Assembly (NCBI GenBank): GCA_021802545.1
Contig: JAJZRS010000014.1
Span: forward strand, 1 to 64,000
Direction of reading: 5' to 3'
DNA: 64,000 nt
From: Pseudomonadota bacterium
GTDB taxonomy: Bacteria; Pseudomonadota; Gammaproteobacteria; Burkholderiales; JABEVD01
The notes beneath the pieces were generated by a model. It saw nothing but the letters and a program-made list of their open reading frames with translations, did not search any database and was not told the origin of the DNA. Every line of letters begins with the position of its first letter. The stretch's first letter is position 1. The translations under genes and the position numbers were made by a program. Below are positions 29,777-39,990 of this stretch, piece by piece.

Positions 29777-29998
29777 ATGAATCGCTCGCTCCTCCTCGCC
29801 GCTCTGCTCGGCATCGCTCTGACTGCTTGTGGTGAAAAGCCCGCTCCTGCTCCTGAGTCCGCTCCTGCTCCTGCAGAAGCTCCTGCTGCGCCTGCCGCTC
29901 CTGCTGCGCCTGCCGCTCCCGCAGCAAGCGACGCATCTGCTGCCGCTCCTGCAGCTGCTGCTCCTGCTGCAAGCGACGCCGCTCCCGCAGCCAACTAA
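29777..29998 (+). CDS. small Ala/Pro-rich lipoprotein
   Basis: MNRSLLLAALLGIALTACGEKPAPAPESAPAPAEAPAAPAAP...; lipobox LTAC; followed by strong terminator. Confidence 0.7.
   Translation: MNRSLLLAALLGIALTACGEKPAPAPESAPAPAEAPAAPAAPAAPAAPAASDASAAAPAAAAPAASDAAPAAN
29879..29914 (+). repeat. 18-bp tandem repeat, two perfect copies (GCTCCTGCTGCGCCTGCC) coding APAAPA
   Basis: 29879-29896 and 29897-29914 identical; embedded in low-complexity coding sequence. Confidence 0.9.
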
Positions 29999-30011
29999 GC
30001 TCTAGGGCTGT

Positions 30012-30040
30012 AAAAAAAGCCGGCTCACGCCGGCTTTTTT
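30012..30040. terminator. bidirectional intrinsic terminator
   Basis: AAAAAAAGCCGGC-TCAC-GCCGGCTTTTTT between convergent genes. Confidence 0.9.
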
Positions 30041-30807
30041 CATGCCACTACCTGCCGCCAGCTGAACCCTTCCTTCTGGCAGGCGATCCCTATCCATTCC
30101 CCATTGCAGTTCATTGCCCTGGCCAGCGCGCTTCTTGCGAGATCAGGCGTGTTGTTTTTCTGGCTGAGATGGGCAGCGACGACATGCTGCAACCTGCGCT
30201 GATCGATTCTTGAGAGCAAGGAGGCTGCTGCCTCGTTGTCGAGATGGCCGAATCGCCCCGAGATTCTCTGGACGAGCTTGGGGGGATAGCTGCTGTTGGC
30301 CAGCATTTCGGTATCGTGGTTGCACTCCAGAACCAGTGCATGGCATCCGCTCAGGGTGGCCTCGATGTGCGGCGTGGACGAACCCGTGTCGGTGAGCACG
30401 CCGATGCGAATCGACCCGTCGCCGAACACGAATTGAACCGGTTCTCGCGCATCGTGCGGGACAGGATAGGGTTCTACTTCGATGTTCCCGATGGAGAACC
30501 GCTGGTATCCTTCTATCAGGCCGATATTCAGGTCATCGTAGGCTGTCTTGTGCGCCCTGAAGGTGCCGTGGGTCAGCCAGACGGGCAGGCCGTACTTCCT
30601 GGCGAAGCGAAAAACGCCGCTCGCATGGTCCTCGTGCTCGTGCGTGACGAGAATGGCCGACAGATCTTCGGGAAGGAGCGAGAGGCGGGAAAGCCTCGAG
30701 ACCGTATCCTTCAGGCCGAGCCCGCAGTCGAGCATGATGCGCGTTCTGCCGGACTCGACGATGAGCGCATTGCCTTCGCTGCCGCTGGCCAGCGATGCGA
30801 AGCGCAT
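30040..30807 (-). CDS. MBL-fold metallo-hydrolase (YycJ/WalJ-like)
   Basis: 255 aa; MRFASLASGSEGNALIVESG, LVTHEHEDHASGVFRFARKY. Confidence 0.9.
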   Translation of the reverse strand: MRFASLASGSEGNALIVESGRTRIMLDCGLGLKDTVSRLSRLSLLPEDLSAILVTHEHEDHASGVFRFARKYGLPVWLTHGTFRAHKTAYDDLNIGLIEGYQRFSIGNIEVEPYPVPHDAREPVQFVFGDGSIRIGVLTDTGSSTPHIEATLSGCHALVLECNHDTEMLANSSYPPKLVQRISGRFGHLDNEAAASLLSRIDQRRLQHVVAAHLSQKNNTPDLARSALARAMNCNGEWIGIACQKEGFSWRQVVA

Positions 30808-30810
30808 GGC

Positions 30811-31941
30811 TTACTTGAGTTGTTCGAAAATCAGCCGCAGTATCTTCGCCGAGGTTTCGGTGTGTACATGGAAGCCGTCCCTGTCGAGCACGGAAACGAT
30901 GCTTCCGTTGCCTGATGTGCCGACCTGGATCTGGAATTTCTGGGGCTCAAGCGGTTTCTTGTCCTTCCAGAATTCGAGGTTCGAGAGGAATCCCTCATCC
31001 GCCTTCTTTGCATCCGGATCGGCATAACTCACGAAATAAGTGCCTTTCGCCCTGTTCTGGTCGTCGACGGTGAAACCGACCTTGTCCAGTGCAAGACCGA
31101 CTCGCCGCCATGCGCGATCGACGGGCAGGTCGAGCGTGATGTCGTTGTCCTGTTCGGAAAGTTTCGCATGAGTCGGTTCGGAAGGCGTGCTTTCGGCTTC
31201 GGCCGCAGGCGCTGCGTTAGCCGATGCGGTTTCGATTTTCTTGGCTGCCTTTTCAGTGCTGCCGATACTGACCATGAGTCTTTGCAGCATTTCAGCCTGA
31301 AGCTCGGGGTCCGACTTGACGGGTTCCCATACCGACGTGCTTTCATCGCTGAAGTCGTCCTTCTTCGTGACTTGCTGCATGCCTTTCTGGCTGATGTAGA
31401 CTCGGGTCGATGTGCCTGCGCGCTCGAGCCTCGCGGTGAATTGATTGCGAACGCCGCTCGAGTAATTGATGCCCAGGTGCTTGTGGAGGAAGCTGTGCAT
31501 GCCGTTTGAATCGACGTCGGGATGGTATTCCTGCCAGTCCGTTTGCATCACGCCGATCTTCGGGTCTTCGCTTTTGATCTTGTAGCCCAGGCTCAGCCAG
31601 AACGCCTTCACCATGGGCCATACTATTTCGGGCGCCTCATAGACGACAAGCCGTTTGCCGCCAACCGCATCCTCGATTTTGACCGAAGTGAATTGAGGCA
31701 GGACGGCCACTTTTTCCTGGTGAACGGCGGGTGCGCTTTCCTGGGAAGGTGCGGCGTTCTCACCCGCTTGCGGGACGTCGTAGCGGTCGCTCACCGAAGG
31801 GTGGGTGAGATCGGGCGGAATCTGGAGCTGGGTGCCAGGCTTCGCGGCGGAATAATCGTCCTTGTGCGAGAAAGGCCAGTGACTGCAGCCCGTGAGCAAA
31901 CATGCCGAGGCGATCATGACGTGCAAGCGGTATCTTTTCAT
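30811..31941 (-). CDS. bamC: outer membrane protein assembly factor BamC
   Basis: MKRYRLHVMIASACLLTGCSHW lipobox; PPDLTHPSVSDRY; upstream dapA as in many gamma/betaproteobacteria. Confidence 0.88.
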   Translation of the reverse strand: MKRYRLHVMIASACLLTGCSHWPFSHKDDYSAAKPGTQLQIPPDLTHPSVSDRYDVPQAGENAAPSQESAPAVHQEKVAVLPQFTSVKIEDAVGGKRLVVYEAPEIVWPMVKAFWLSLGYKIKSEDPKIGVMQTDWQEYHPDVDSNGMHSFLHKHLGINYSSGVRNQFTARLERAGTSTRVYISQKGMQQVTKKDDFSDESTSVWEPVKSDPELQAEMLQRLMVSIGSTEKAAKKIETASANAAPAAEAESTPSEPTHAKLSEQDNDITLDLPVDRAWRRVGLALDKVGFTVDDQNRAKGTYFVSYADPDAKKADEGFLSNLEFWKDKKPLEPQKFQIQVGTSGNGSIVSVLDRDGFHVHTETSAKILRLIFEQLK

Positions 31942-31964
31942 AATTCCGTTCCGAATCATACGGT

Positions 31965-32843
31965 TCATAAGTTTATCCCGGCGCTTCTCATTGCGGCGAG
32001 TACTGTTTCGTGGTAGCAAGGCTGCAGCTCTGTCAGGGGCAGCCTCAAGGCGGGACCGATCAGCCCCATTTTCGATACGGCCCATTTTACAGGAATCGGA
32101 TTGGCTTCGACGAAAAGCCTGCGGTGCAGCGGCAACAGCTTTTCATTGATGACGCGCGCATGCTCCACTTCCCCGGAGAATGCGGCTTCGCACAGTTCGT
32201 GCATCAGCCTGGGCGCCACGTTGGCCGTGACGGAAATGACTCCCTTGCCGCCGAGCAGCATCAGGGCAAGCGCGCTCGCGTCGTCCCCGCTGTAGATTGC
32301 AAAATCTTCGGGGGCGTTCCTGATGAGGTCGGAGCCGCGTTCGATGTTCGCCGTCGCATCCTTGATGCCGACGATGTTGCTGATTTCGGCGAGCCTCAAC
32401 ACGATTTCGTTGGACATGTCGGCAACCGTCCTGCCGGGCACGTTGTAGAGGATCATCGGGATGTCGACGGCTTCCGCGATCGCCTTGAAATGCAGAAAAA
32501 GCCCTTCCTGGGTGGGCTTGTTGTAATAGGGGACGACGGACAGGGTGGCATCTGCCCCGGCTTCCTTGGCGAAGCGGGAAAGCTCGATCGCCTCCTTGGT
32601 CGAGTTTGCACCTGTTCCGGCAATCACCGGGATTCTGCCTGCGGCATGTTCGACGACCGTGGCGATCAGACGGTGATGCTCATCGAAGTCTACGGTAGGG
32701 GATTCGCCTGTCGTGCCGACGACGACGATGCCGTCAGAGCCTTCCTGGACATGGAAATCTACGAGCGCCCTGAGCCCCGCAAAATCGAGGGACCCATCGT
32801 TGTGCATGGGTGTGACTATCGCAACCAGACTGCCTTTTAACAT
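31965..32843 (-). CDS. dapA: 4-hydroxy-tetrahydrodipicolinate synthase
   Basis: [66 protein letters not shown]. Confidence 0.97.
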   Translation of the reverse strand: MLKGSLVAIVTPMHNDGSLDFAGLRALVDFHVQEGSDGIVVVGTTGESPTVDFDEHHRLIATVVEHAAGRIPVIAGTGANSTKEAIELSRFAKEAGADATLSVVPYYNKPTQEGLFLHFKAIAEAVDIPMILYNVPGRTVADMSNEIVLRLAEISNIVGIKDATANIERGSDLIRNAPEDFAIYSGDDASALALMLLGGKGVISVTANVAPRLMHELCEAAFSGEVEHARVINEKLLPLHRRLFVEANPIPVKWAVSKMGLIGPALRLPLTELQPCYHETVLAAMRSAGINL

Positions 32844-32880
32844 ATTCAAGCGGCTGATGAAAATTGATTATTCTACCCGA

Positions 32881-34638
32881 TTATTCACGTGACCCGTAAT
32901 CTTTTTCCTGCTGCTGCAGCATCCACATGTGGGCGTATGCGCCGTTTGCATCGAGCAATTCCCGGTGCGTTCCCCGTTCGATGATCCGCCCCTTTTCCAT
33001 GACGAGGATCTGGTCCGAATCGACTATGGTGGACAGCCTGTGCGCGATGACAAGGGTGGTCCTGTTCCTGGCGATTTTCTTGAGTTCGTTCTGGATGGCC
33101 TTTTCGGATTTCGAGTCGAGCGCGGATGTCGCCTCGTCGAAGATCAGGATGGAAGGGCGCTTCAAGATCGTCCTGGCGATGGCGACGCGCTGCTTTTCTC
33201 CTCCGGAAAGCTTGAGTCCGCGTTCTCCGACCAGCGTTTCGTAGCCTTGCGGCAGCGAGGAGATGAAATCATGGATGTGCGCCATTTTTGCGGCCTCGAT
33301 GACTTCGTCATGGCTCGCTGATAGGCGTCCGTATGCGATGTTGTAATAGATGCTGTCGTTGAACAGCACGGTGTCCTGAGGCACGATGCCGATGGCGGCG
33401 CGAAGCGACTGCTGAGTGACTTCCCGGACATCCTGTCCGCCGATCAGGATCTTGCCTCGGTCGGTCTCGTAGAATCTGAACAGGAGTCGTGAAAGCGTCG
33501 ATTTTCCGGATCCGCTGTGCCCGACCACGGCGACCGTCTTGCCGGGCGGTATTTCGAAATTGATGTCGTAAAGGATCTGCCTGTCCTTCCCATAGCCGAA
33601 ATCGACATGCTCGAAGCGCACGGACGTATCGCCTTGGACAAGATCCGTGGCGCCTTCCCTGTCTCTGATCTCGGGGAACTGGTCCATCAGGCTGAACATT
33701 CTTTCCATGTCGGCGAGCGAATGCCTGATTTCCCTGTACACGAAGCCCAGGAAATTGAGCGGCATGTAGAGCTGGAGCATGTAGGCGTTCACCAGGACGA
33801 GGTCGCCGAGCGTCATTTTTTTCTCGACCACGCCCTTTGACGCCAGCCACATGAGTATCGTGATGCCGATCGCGATGATCGCGCTTTGTCCGGCATTGAG
33901 CCAGGCGAGCGAAGTCTGGTTGCGCACCGCTGCCTTTTCCCAGCTTTCCAGGCTTTCGTCGTAGCGCTTCGCTTCGAACGATTCGTTGGAGAAATACTTC
34001 ACCGTTTCGTAATTGAGCAGGCTGTCGATGGCGCGGGTATTGGCCTTCGAATCCATGTCGTTCATCGTCCTGCGAAAGATCATGCGCCATTCGGTGATGG
34101 CCAGCGTGAACCCGATGTAGACGATCAGCGTGACGGAGATGATGATCGCGAACCATGCGTCGTATTTCGAAAGCAGGATGATCGCGACGAGCAGTATCTC
34201 GACCAGGGTCGGGATGATGTTGAACAGCATGAAATTGAGCAGGAAGCTGATGCCCTTCGTTCCGCGCTCGATGTCCCTCGACATGCCGCCTGTTTGGCGT
34301 TCGAGGTGGAAGCGCAGGCCGAGCGAATGCAGATGAAGGAAAACCTTGAGCGCGACGCGACGGATCGCGCGCTGGGTTACCTTGGCGAAAACGGCATCCC
34401 GCAGTTCGCCGAAAAGCGTGTTGAAGAATCTCAGGATGCCGTATGCGAGTAGCATGAGCACTGGAAAGAAAACGAGTTTTCCATCGAGCGCGTCGACCAC
34501 ATGCTTGAACACGATGGGAACAGTGACGCCTGCTGCCTTGGCCAGGACCAGGCAGCACATCGCGAGCAGCACCCTTCCCCTGAATTCCATGAGATAGGGA
34601 ATCAGCGTCTTGACGGTCTTCCAGTCACCTGAATTCAT
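32881..34638 (-). CDS. ABC transporter, Atm1/HMT-type exporter (fused TMD-NBD)
   Basis: 585 aa; VAVVGHSGSGKSTLSRLLFRFYE, LSGGEKQRVAIARTILK, Atm1-like N-terminus TVPIVFKHVVDALDG. Confidence 0.93.
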   Translation of the reverse strand: MNSGDWKTVKTLIPYLMEFRGRVLLAMCCLVLAKAAGVTVPIVFKHVVDALDGKLVFFPVLMLLAYGILRFFNTLFGELRDAVFAKVTQRAIRRVALKVFLHLHSLGLRFHLERQTGGMSRDIERGTKGISFLLNFMLFNIIPTLVEILLVAIILLSKYDAWFAIIISVTLIVYIGFTLAITEWRMIFRRTMNDMDSKANTRAIDSLLNYETVKYFSNESFEAKRYDESLESWEKAAVRNQTSLAWLNAGQSAIIAIGITILMWLASKGVVEKKMTLGDLVLVNAYMLQLYMPLNFLGFVYREIRHSLADMERMFSLMDQFPEIRDREGATDLVQGDTSVRFEHVDFGYGKDRQILYDINFEIPPGKTVAVVGHSGSGKSTLSRLLFRFYETDRGKILIGGQDVREVTQQSLRAAIGIVPQDTVLFNDSIYYNIAYGRLSASHDEVIEAAKMAHIHDFISSLPQGYETLVGERGLKLSGGEKQRVAIARTILKRPSILIFDEATSALDSKSEKAIQNELKKIARNRTTLVIAHRLSTIVDSDQILVMEKGRIIERGTHRELLDANGAYAHMWMLQQQEKDYGSRE

Positions 34639-35812
34639 GTTCCCTTCCGTAGCCGGCCATGCCCGTCATGAACCTGACGAGGCCGTAACTCAGCCATGTC
34701 TTGAAGCGGATGGAGAGAGGCTGCTTGGCCCAGCTGTCGGGGTACAGCCTGCTTGAATCCTGGTCGATTGCGGCGAACAGGTCTTCCCGCAGCTGTTCGG
34801 CGAAGGCTTCGTCGCGGATGAAGACATTCGCCTCCCTGGCGAGAAGCAGGCTGAACGGATCGATGTTGGACGAACCTACCGTGGTCCATGATCTGTCGAT
34901 CACCGCCACCTTGGCGTGCAGAAGACTCTTGTGATATTCGTGGATTTCTATGCCTGAATCGAGGAATTTTCCGTAAAGCGCGCGGGTTGCATAATGGAGC
35001 AGCATGTATTCGACTCTTCCCTGCAGGAGCAGCACCACCCTGACGCCCCGGGTGGCTGCATCGACCAGCGCATGACGGAAGCCGAGCCCAGGAAAGAAAT
35101 AGGCGTTTGCGATGATGATCTCATCCTTGGCCGACTGGATCGCGCGCAGGTAGGCGAGTTCAATGTCGCGGCGATGGCGCAGGTTGTCCCGCACCAGAAA
35201 GGCTGCGAACTGGTTTCCGGGCCGGTCGTGGTTTTTCGGGAAGCTGCCTTCTTCCTTCCAGGGTCTCTGGAAATGCATCCAGGCGCGCATGATCCACAGG
35301 TTTCTGACGGAATGATGGATTTCCGAAACCAGGGGGCCGGCGACCTCCACGGCGTAATCGAAGCGCGGCGGAATGCTTTCCCCCTTGATCGGTATGCCGG
35401 GGATGTTCCTGTCGTCGATGATGTTGATGCCGCCGACGTAGGCGAGCCTGGCATCGATCACGGCAAGCTTCCTGTGCAGCCGTCTCAACCTGCTCCGCCT
35501 CAAGGTCCAGGGAGATGTCCGCTGCCCGAAGAAAAGCACGTTCACACCGTCCTGCTCAAGCTGTTCGACGAATGCTTCGGGGAGCTTTCTCGAGCCGAAA
35601 CCGTCGATCATGAGATGCACCATCACCCCTCTTTTCGCGGCATTCGAAAGCGCAGCGCCTATCCTGATGCCGGCCTTGTCATGCTCGAAAATATAGGTTT
35701 CAAGGAAAATTTCGCGGGTTGCCTGCTCGATTGCTTCTTCCAGCACGGGAAAATATTCGTCGCCGTTCTTCAGCAGACGGATGGCGTTTCCCGAAAAGAA
35801 GTGCTCTTTCAT
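34625..35812 (-). CDS. clsB: cardiolipin synthase ClsB-type
   Basis: two HKD motifs (LHRKLAVIDARLAYVGGINI; LLHAKVAVIDRSWTTVGSSNID). Confidence 0.9.
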   Translation of the reverse strand: MKEHFFSGNAIRLLKNGDEYFPVLEEAIEQATREIFLETYIFEHDKAGIRIGAALSNAAKRGVMVHLMIDGFGSRKLPEAFVEQLEQDGVNVLFFGQRTSPWTLRRSRLRRLHRKLAVIDARLAYVGGINIIDDRNIPGIPIKGESIPPRFDYAVEVAGPLVSEIHHSVRNLWIMRAWMHFQRPWKEEGSFPKNHDRPGNQFAAFLVRDNLRHRRDIELAYLRAIQSAKDEIIIANAYFFPGLGFRHALVDAATRGVRVVLLLQGRVEYMLLHYATRALYGKFLDSGIEIHEYHKSLLHAKVAVIDRSWTTVGSSNIDPFSLLLAREANVFIRDEAFAEQLREDLFAAIDQDSSRLYPDSWAKQPLSIRFKTWLSYGLVRFMTGMAGYGREHEFR

Positions 35813-36561
35813 TTGAGGACGAGGGTGGTCGAGAGCGGCGCATGATCGGAGATCTTCGACCATGGGCGCCCTTGGTGGACTGCGGCTTCCCGGATGTTGA
35901 AGCCCCTCACGTAAATCCTGTCGAGACGGAAAAGCGGGACTGAGGAGGGAAAGGTCTTGGCCACCTTGCCCTGGGTTGTCTCGAACACTTCATTCAACAT
36001 GCGGCCGTCCACCATGATTTTTTCGGCGCGGCAGGACCAGTCGTTGAAATCGCCTGCCACGATGAGAGGCGCGTGCTCGGGGACGAGCTCCTCGATTTTC
36101 TTCTGGAGCGCGGCAACCTGCTTTCTCCTCACCCTGGAGGAGAGGCCCATGTGGATGCAGATGCAGTGCAGCGGGATTTCCCAGTTGGGAATTTCGATTT
36201 CGCAGTGGAGCAGCCCGCGGCTTTCGAATCGGTGGCCGGAAATGTCGTAATTGTCCCATTTCAGGATGGGGAAGCGGCTCAGGATCGCATTCCCGTGATG
36301 CCCTTCCTCGTAGACGGCGTTCTTGCCGTAGGCGAATTCGGGCCACATCGATTCGGCCAGGAATTCGTACTGGGGGGCAATCGGCCAGTTCTCGTGAGTG
36401 AGCGCATGCTCCTGGTGTGATCCAAGAACTTCCTGGAGGAATAGAAGGTCGGCCCCCATGCCGTGAAGGCTTTCGCGCAATTCGTGCACCATCAGGCGCC
36501 TGTTGAAATGGGAGAATCCCTTGTGGATGTTGTAGGTCGCGATGCGCAGCGTTTTCGCCAT
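35809..36561 (-). CDS. endonuclease/exonuclease/phosphatase family protein
   Basis: 250 aa; RIATYNIHKGFSHFNRR, LFLQEVLG, IVAGDFNDW, ISDHAPLSTTL. Confidence 0.9.
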   Translation of the reverse strand: MAKTLRIATYNIHKGFSHFNRRLMVHELRESLHGMGADLLFLQEVLGSHQEHALTHENWPIAPQYEFLAESMWPEFAYGKNAVYEEGHHGNAILSRFPILKWDNYDISGHRFESRGLLHCEIEIPNWEIPLHCICIHMGLSSRVRRKQVAALQKKIEELVPEHAPLIVAGDFNDWSCRAEKIMVDGRMLNEVFETTQGKVAKTFPSSVPLFRLDRIYVRGFNIREAAVHQGRPWSKISDHAPLSTTLVLK

Positions 36562-36562
36562 T

Positions 36563-37666
36563 TCAGGAGACTTCGAGCATGCGCGACAAGGCCAGCCTCG
36601 CGAGCTCGGCCTCGTCCTGCGGCACCGTGATGCGGTTGACTACGTGGCCTGCGACGAGGTTTTCCAGCGTCCAGGCAAGATGCTGGGGATCGATCCTGGC
36701 CATGGTCGAGCACATGCACACGGTAGGCGACATGAACTGGACGGTTTTTCCCTGGGAGGCGAATTCGTTCGCCAGCCGCTCCACCAGATTGAGCTCCGTT
36801 CCGACCAGCCAGTGCGTGCCTTCGGGCGCATCATGTATGGTCTTGATGATGGTTTCGGTCGATCCGACGTAATCGGAAAGCCTGCATACATCGAAATTGC
36901 ACTCGGGGTGGGAGATCACGATGCCGTCAGGATGCTGGCTCCTGAAGCGCTCGACATGCTGCGGCTGGAACATCTGATGCACAGAACAATGTCCTTTCCA
37001 GAGGATCATTTTGGCCGCCTTGATGGCCTCGATGCTGTGTCCGCCCATGGGCTGATCGTAATCCCATACCAGCATGTCGTCCAGCGGCACCCCCATCTTG
37101 TGTGCGGACCATCGCCCGAGATGCTGGTCGGGGAAGAACAGCACCTTTTCCCGCCTGGAGAAGGACCAGTCCAGGATTTTTCCTGCATTGCTGGACGTGC
37201 AGACGATGCCGCCGTGCTCGCCGCAGAAAGCCTTAAGATCGGCTGCCGAATTGATGTAGGTCACGGGGGTGACGACTTCATCCGGGTCGAAGACCGTGGA
37301 GAGTTCATGCCATGCGCGTTCGACCTTGGCCAGGTTCGCCATGTCGGCCATGGAGCAGCCGGCCGAAAGATCGGGCAGGATCGAGACCTGCTCGGGTCCG
37401 GTCAGGACGTCGGCCACTTCGGCCATGAAGTGCACGCCGCAGAAAACGATGTATTTCGCTTCCGATTGAGCGGCCAGGCGGGAGAGTTTGAGCGAGTCTC
37501 CGGTCAGGTCGGCATGGCGATAGACGTCTTCCCGCTGGTAATGATGGCCGAGAATGACCGCGTTCTTTCCCAGCTCGGATTTGGCCTCGAGGATGCGCGC
37601 CTGGCATGCGGCGTCGTCCAGGCTGCGGTAAGAATCGAAGGCAATCGCCATGTTCGCTCCATTCAT
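36563..37666 (-). CDS. nadA: quinolinate synthase
   Basis: 367 aa; VILGHHYQREDVYRHADLTGDSLKLS, SMADMA, HPECNFDV, MSPTVCMCSTMARIDP. Confidence 0.97.
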   Translation of the reverse strand: MNGANMAIAFDSYRSLDDAACQARILEAKSELGKNAVILGHHYQREDVYRHADLTGDSLKLSRLAAQSEAKYIVFCGVHFMAEVADVLTGPEQVSILPDLSAGCSMADMANLAKVERAWHELSTVFDPDEVVTPVTYINSAADLKAFCGEHGGIVCTSSNAGKILDWSFSRREKVLFFPDQHLGRWSAHKMGVPLDDMLVWDYDQPMGGHSIEAIKAAKMILWKGHCSVHQMFQPQHVERFRSQHPDGIVISHPECNFDVCRLSDYVGSTETIIKTIHDAPEGTHWLVGTELNLVERLANEFASQGKTVQFMSPTVCMCSTMARIDPQHLAWTLENLVAGHVVNRITVPQDEAELARLALSRMLEVS

Positions 37667-38106
37667 TTGTTCAGCATCTCCGGCAATTTCATTATGGCCG
37701 ATGCATTGCTCGAAGAGAAAACCTTGGGTGCTGCATCCCTGTAGGGAAGCCAGACGTAGTTCAAGTGCTCTCTCGGGGAAAGCCGGACGTTAACCCGCTC
37801 ATTTACCGTGAAGCCGAAGACATGCTCGAGGTTGCGGGTGACGCCTGGGGCATAGCGATGCCGCCATTCAGGATAGATCACGTATTCGCTTTCCATCTTC
37901 CAATCGAGGAGTTTACCTTCTTCGAGCCCCGTTTCCTCAAGGAGTTCTCGCATCGCGGCGGCTCCGAGGCTTTCGTCCTGCTCCAGGCTTCCGGTCACGG
38001 ATTGCCAGTAGCCGGGGTGGTCGGCGCGTTCGAGGAGCAGCACGTCGAGGTCGGTGGTGTGCACGACGACGAGAACGGATTCCGGGCGCTTGTAGTGCTC
38101 AGCCAA
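37663..38106 (-). CDS. nudB: dihydroneopterin triphosphate diphosphatase (Nudix)
   Basis: 147 aa; RADHPGYWQSVTGSLEQDESLGAAAMRELLEETGL Nudix box. Confidence 0.92.
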   Translation of the reverse strand: MAEHYKRPESVLVVVHTTDLDVLLLERADHPGYWQSVTGSLEQDESLGAAAMRELLEETGLEEGKLLDWKMESEYVIYPEWRHRYAPGVTRNLEHVFGFTVNERVNVRLSPREHLNYVWLPYRDAAPKVFSSSNASAIMKLPEMLNK

Positions 38107-38425
38107 GTTGGACCAGCGGGTTGCCGGATGCGATCCAGCCGAGGATCCCGCCCTGAAGATTGGCCAGGTCGCTCCAGCCTTTGGCCGAAAGAAAACCGCA
38201 TGCCTGCCCGGAGCGCCCGCCCGACTGACAGTAGATGACGGTCGATAAGTTGCCGTCCATTTCGCTCATCTTCACGGGAATGAGATGCAGTGGTATGTGG
38301 ATGGCGCCCGGGATGACTCCTCTCGCCACTTCGGCGTCCGTCCTCACATCGATCAGTCTGATCTGGCCGGATTTCTGCAGCTCGACAAGGCCGGCTGCAT
38401 CGACGTTCTTGAAACTCATCATGAT
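38099..38425 (-). CDS. rhodanese-like domain protein
   Basis: RLIDVRTDAEVARGVIPGAIHIPL, VIYCQSGGRSGQAC active-site Cys. Confidence 0.92.
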   Translation of the reverse strand: MMMSFKNVDAAGLVELQKSGQIRLIDVRTDAEVARGVIPGAIHIPLHLIPVKMSEMDGNLSTVIYCQSGGRSGQACGFLSAKGWSDLANLQGGILGWIASGNPLVQLG

Positions 38426-38553
38426 GTCTTGAAAATTCGATATGCTAATTACGGTTTGCCGATATGGCAAGCGCCTCTGCGCTAGATAGGGGTGGTTTTC
38501 CGGTTTTCAAGCACTTGTAGGAACTATATCGCAAAAGAATTATCATAGAGGCC

Positions 38554-39990
38554 ATGAAATTGGCCATTACCTTATTCCTCCTGCTTTTTTCCCTTTCCGG
38601 GCATGCCGAAGGGTTGCCGGACATCGCCGACGCTTCACAGGCCGCGGTTTCCCCGGAACAGGAAAAGGAGCTCGGCGAGCAGGTCATGCGAAACATCAGG
38701 AGCGATCCGTCCTACCTGGACGATCCTCAGCTTTCGCAATATCTGGACGGCATCGGGCAGCGGCTCATCATCAACAGTTCCATGCCCGGCATGAAGCTGC
38801 ATTTCTTCATGATGCAGGACAATACGATCAATGCATTCGCGCTTCCCGGCGGCTTCATCGGCGTCAACACGGGGCTGCTCCTGGCTGCTGAAAGCGAGTC
38901 GGAACTGGCGAGCGTGCTTTCCCACGAAATCGGCCATATCACCCAGGGGCATTATGCACGGATGATGACCGAAACGAAGGGAAGCTCGATCGAATCGCTC
39001 GCAGCGCTTGCGCTCGCCATCCTGACCGCTAGAGGCGGGAGCCAGGTGAGCCAGGCTGCGCTTGCCGCGGCTCAGGCCAATTCCATCCAGTCCCAGATCG
39101 ACGTGACCCGGGAGCACGAGGAGGAAGCGGACAGGGTCGGGCTTGCCGTGCTCTCCAGATCCGGGTTCGACCCGCGTGCGATGGCTTCCTTCTTCGAGCG
39201 GCTGCAGAAGGCGACGCGCCTGTACGACAACAACGCGCCGGTTTATCTGCACGACCACCCGCTCACCAGTCAGCGTATCGCCGCAATCGAGAACAGGGTG
39301 CAGAACTACCCGTACAGGCAGGTCCTCGACAGTCCGGATTTCTGGCTGCTCAGGGAAAAACTGGCTGCCGACCAGGGCAATGCGGAGGACGCCTTGTCTT
39401 TTTTCCAGACGTCCTTGAAGCTCGGCAAATACGAGAACGAAGCGGCCTATCGATTCGGCCTTGCCGAAGCGCTGATCCGCCTCGGACAATACAGGCGGGC
39501 GAATCAGGCGCTAGACAAGGTCGAAAAGGCCGTCGGGCAGGATCCCGTCATTGCGATCATGCGCGGCAAGCTGTTGCTCGCGCTGGGTCAAAACAGGGCT
39601 GCGCTCGACTATTACAGGAATGCGCTTTCAAACTACCCGGACTACAGGGCATTGAACTACGATTATGTGGGTGCACTGATCGACAACGGCAGAGCCGGTC
39701 AGGCGCTCGATCTCATCGCCTCCCGCCTGCAGATGGATCCCAAGGATATCCATCTTTTCCAGTTGCGCGCGAGAAGCTATGCGTCGTTGGGCAAGAATCT
39801 CCTGCAGCATCAGGCGCAGGCCGAAGTCTATTATCTTTCGGGCAATCTTCCGGGCGCCATCGAGCAGCTCCAGCTTGCCGACAAATCCGACGACGGCGAC
39901 TTTTACGCACGCTCCATGGTCGAGGCGAGGCTGAGGGAGCTCAAGAAGATGGCAGCAAGCTTGCCCGCCAAGAAGAAGCGCAGATTCTAG
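38554..39990 (+). CDS. bepA: M48 family metalloprotease with TPRs (BepA-like)
   Basis: 478 aa; signal peptide, [13 protein letters not shown] (HExxH), [23 protein letters not shown]-terminal TPRs. Confidence 0.92.
   Translation: MKLAITLFLLLFSLSGHAEGLPDIADASQAAVSPEQEKELGEQVMRNIRSDPSYLDDPQLSQYLDGIGQRLIINSSMPGMKLHFFMMQDNTINAFALPGGFIGVNTGLLLAAESESELASVLSHEIGHITQGHYARMMTETKGSSIESLAALALAILTARGGSQVSQAALAAAQANSIQSQIDVTREHEEEADRVGLAVLSRSGFDPRAMASFFERLQKATRLYDNNAPVYLHDHPLTSQRIAAIENRVQNYPYRQVLDSPDFWLLREKLAADQGNAEDALSFFQTSLKLGKYENEAAYRFGLAEALIRLGQYRRANQALDKVEKAVGQDPVIAIMRGKLLLALGQNRAALDYYRNALSNYPDYRALNYDYVGALIDNGRAGQALDLIASRLQMDPKDIHLFQLRARSYASLGKNLLQHQAQAEVYYLSGNLPGAIEQLQLADKSDDGDFYARSMVEARLRELKKMAASLPAKKKRRF

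Noticed and set aside
29728-29994. Ala/Gly-rich minus-strand ORF over the lipoprotein gene
   Set aside because: Arises from reverse reading of the GCT/CCT repeats; no start signal or domain.
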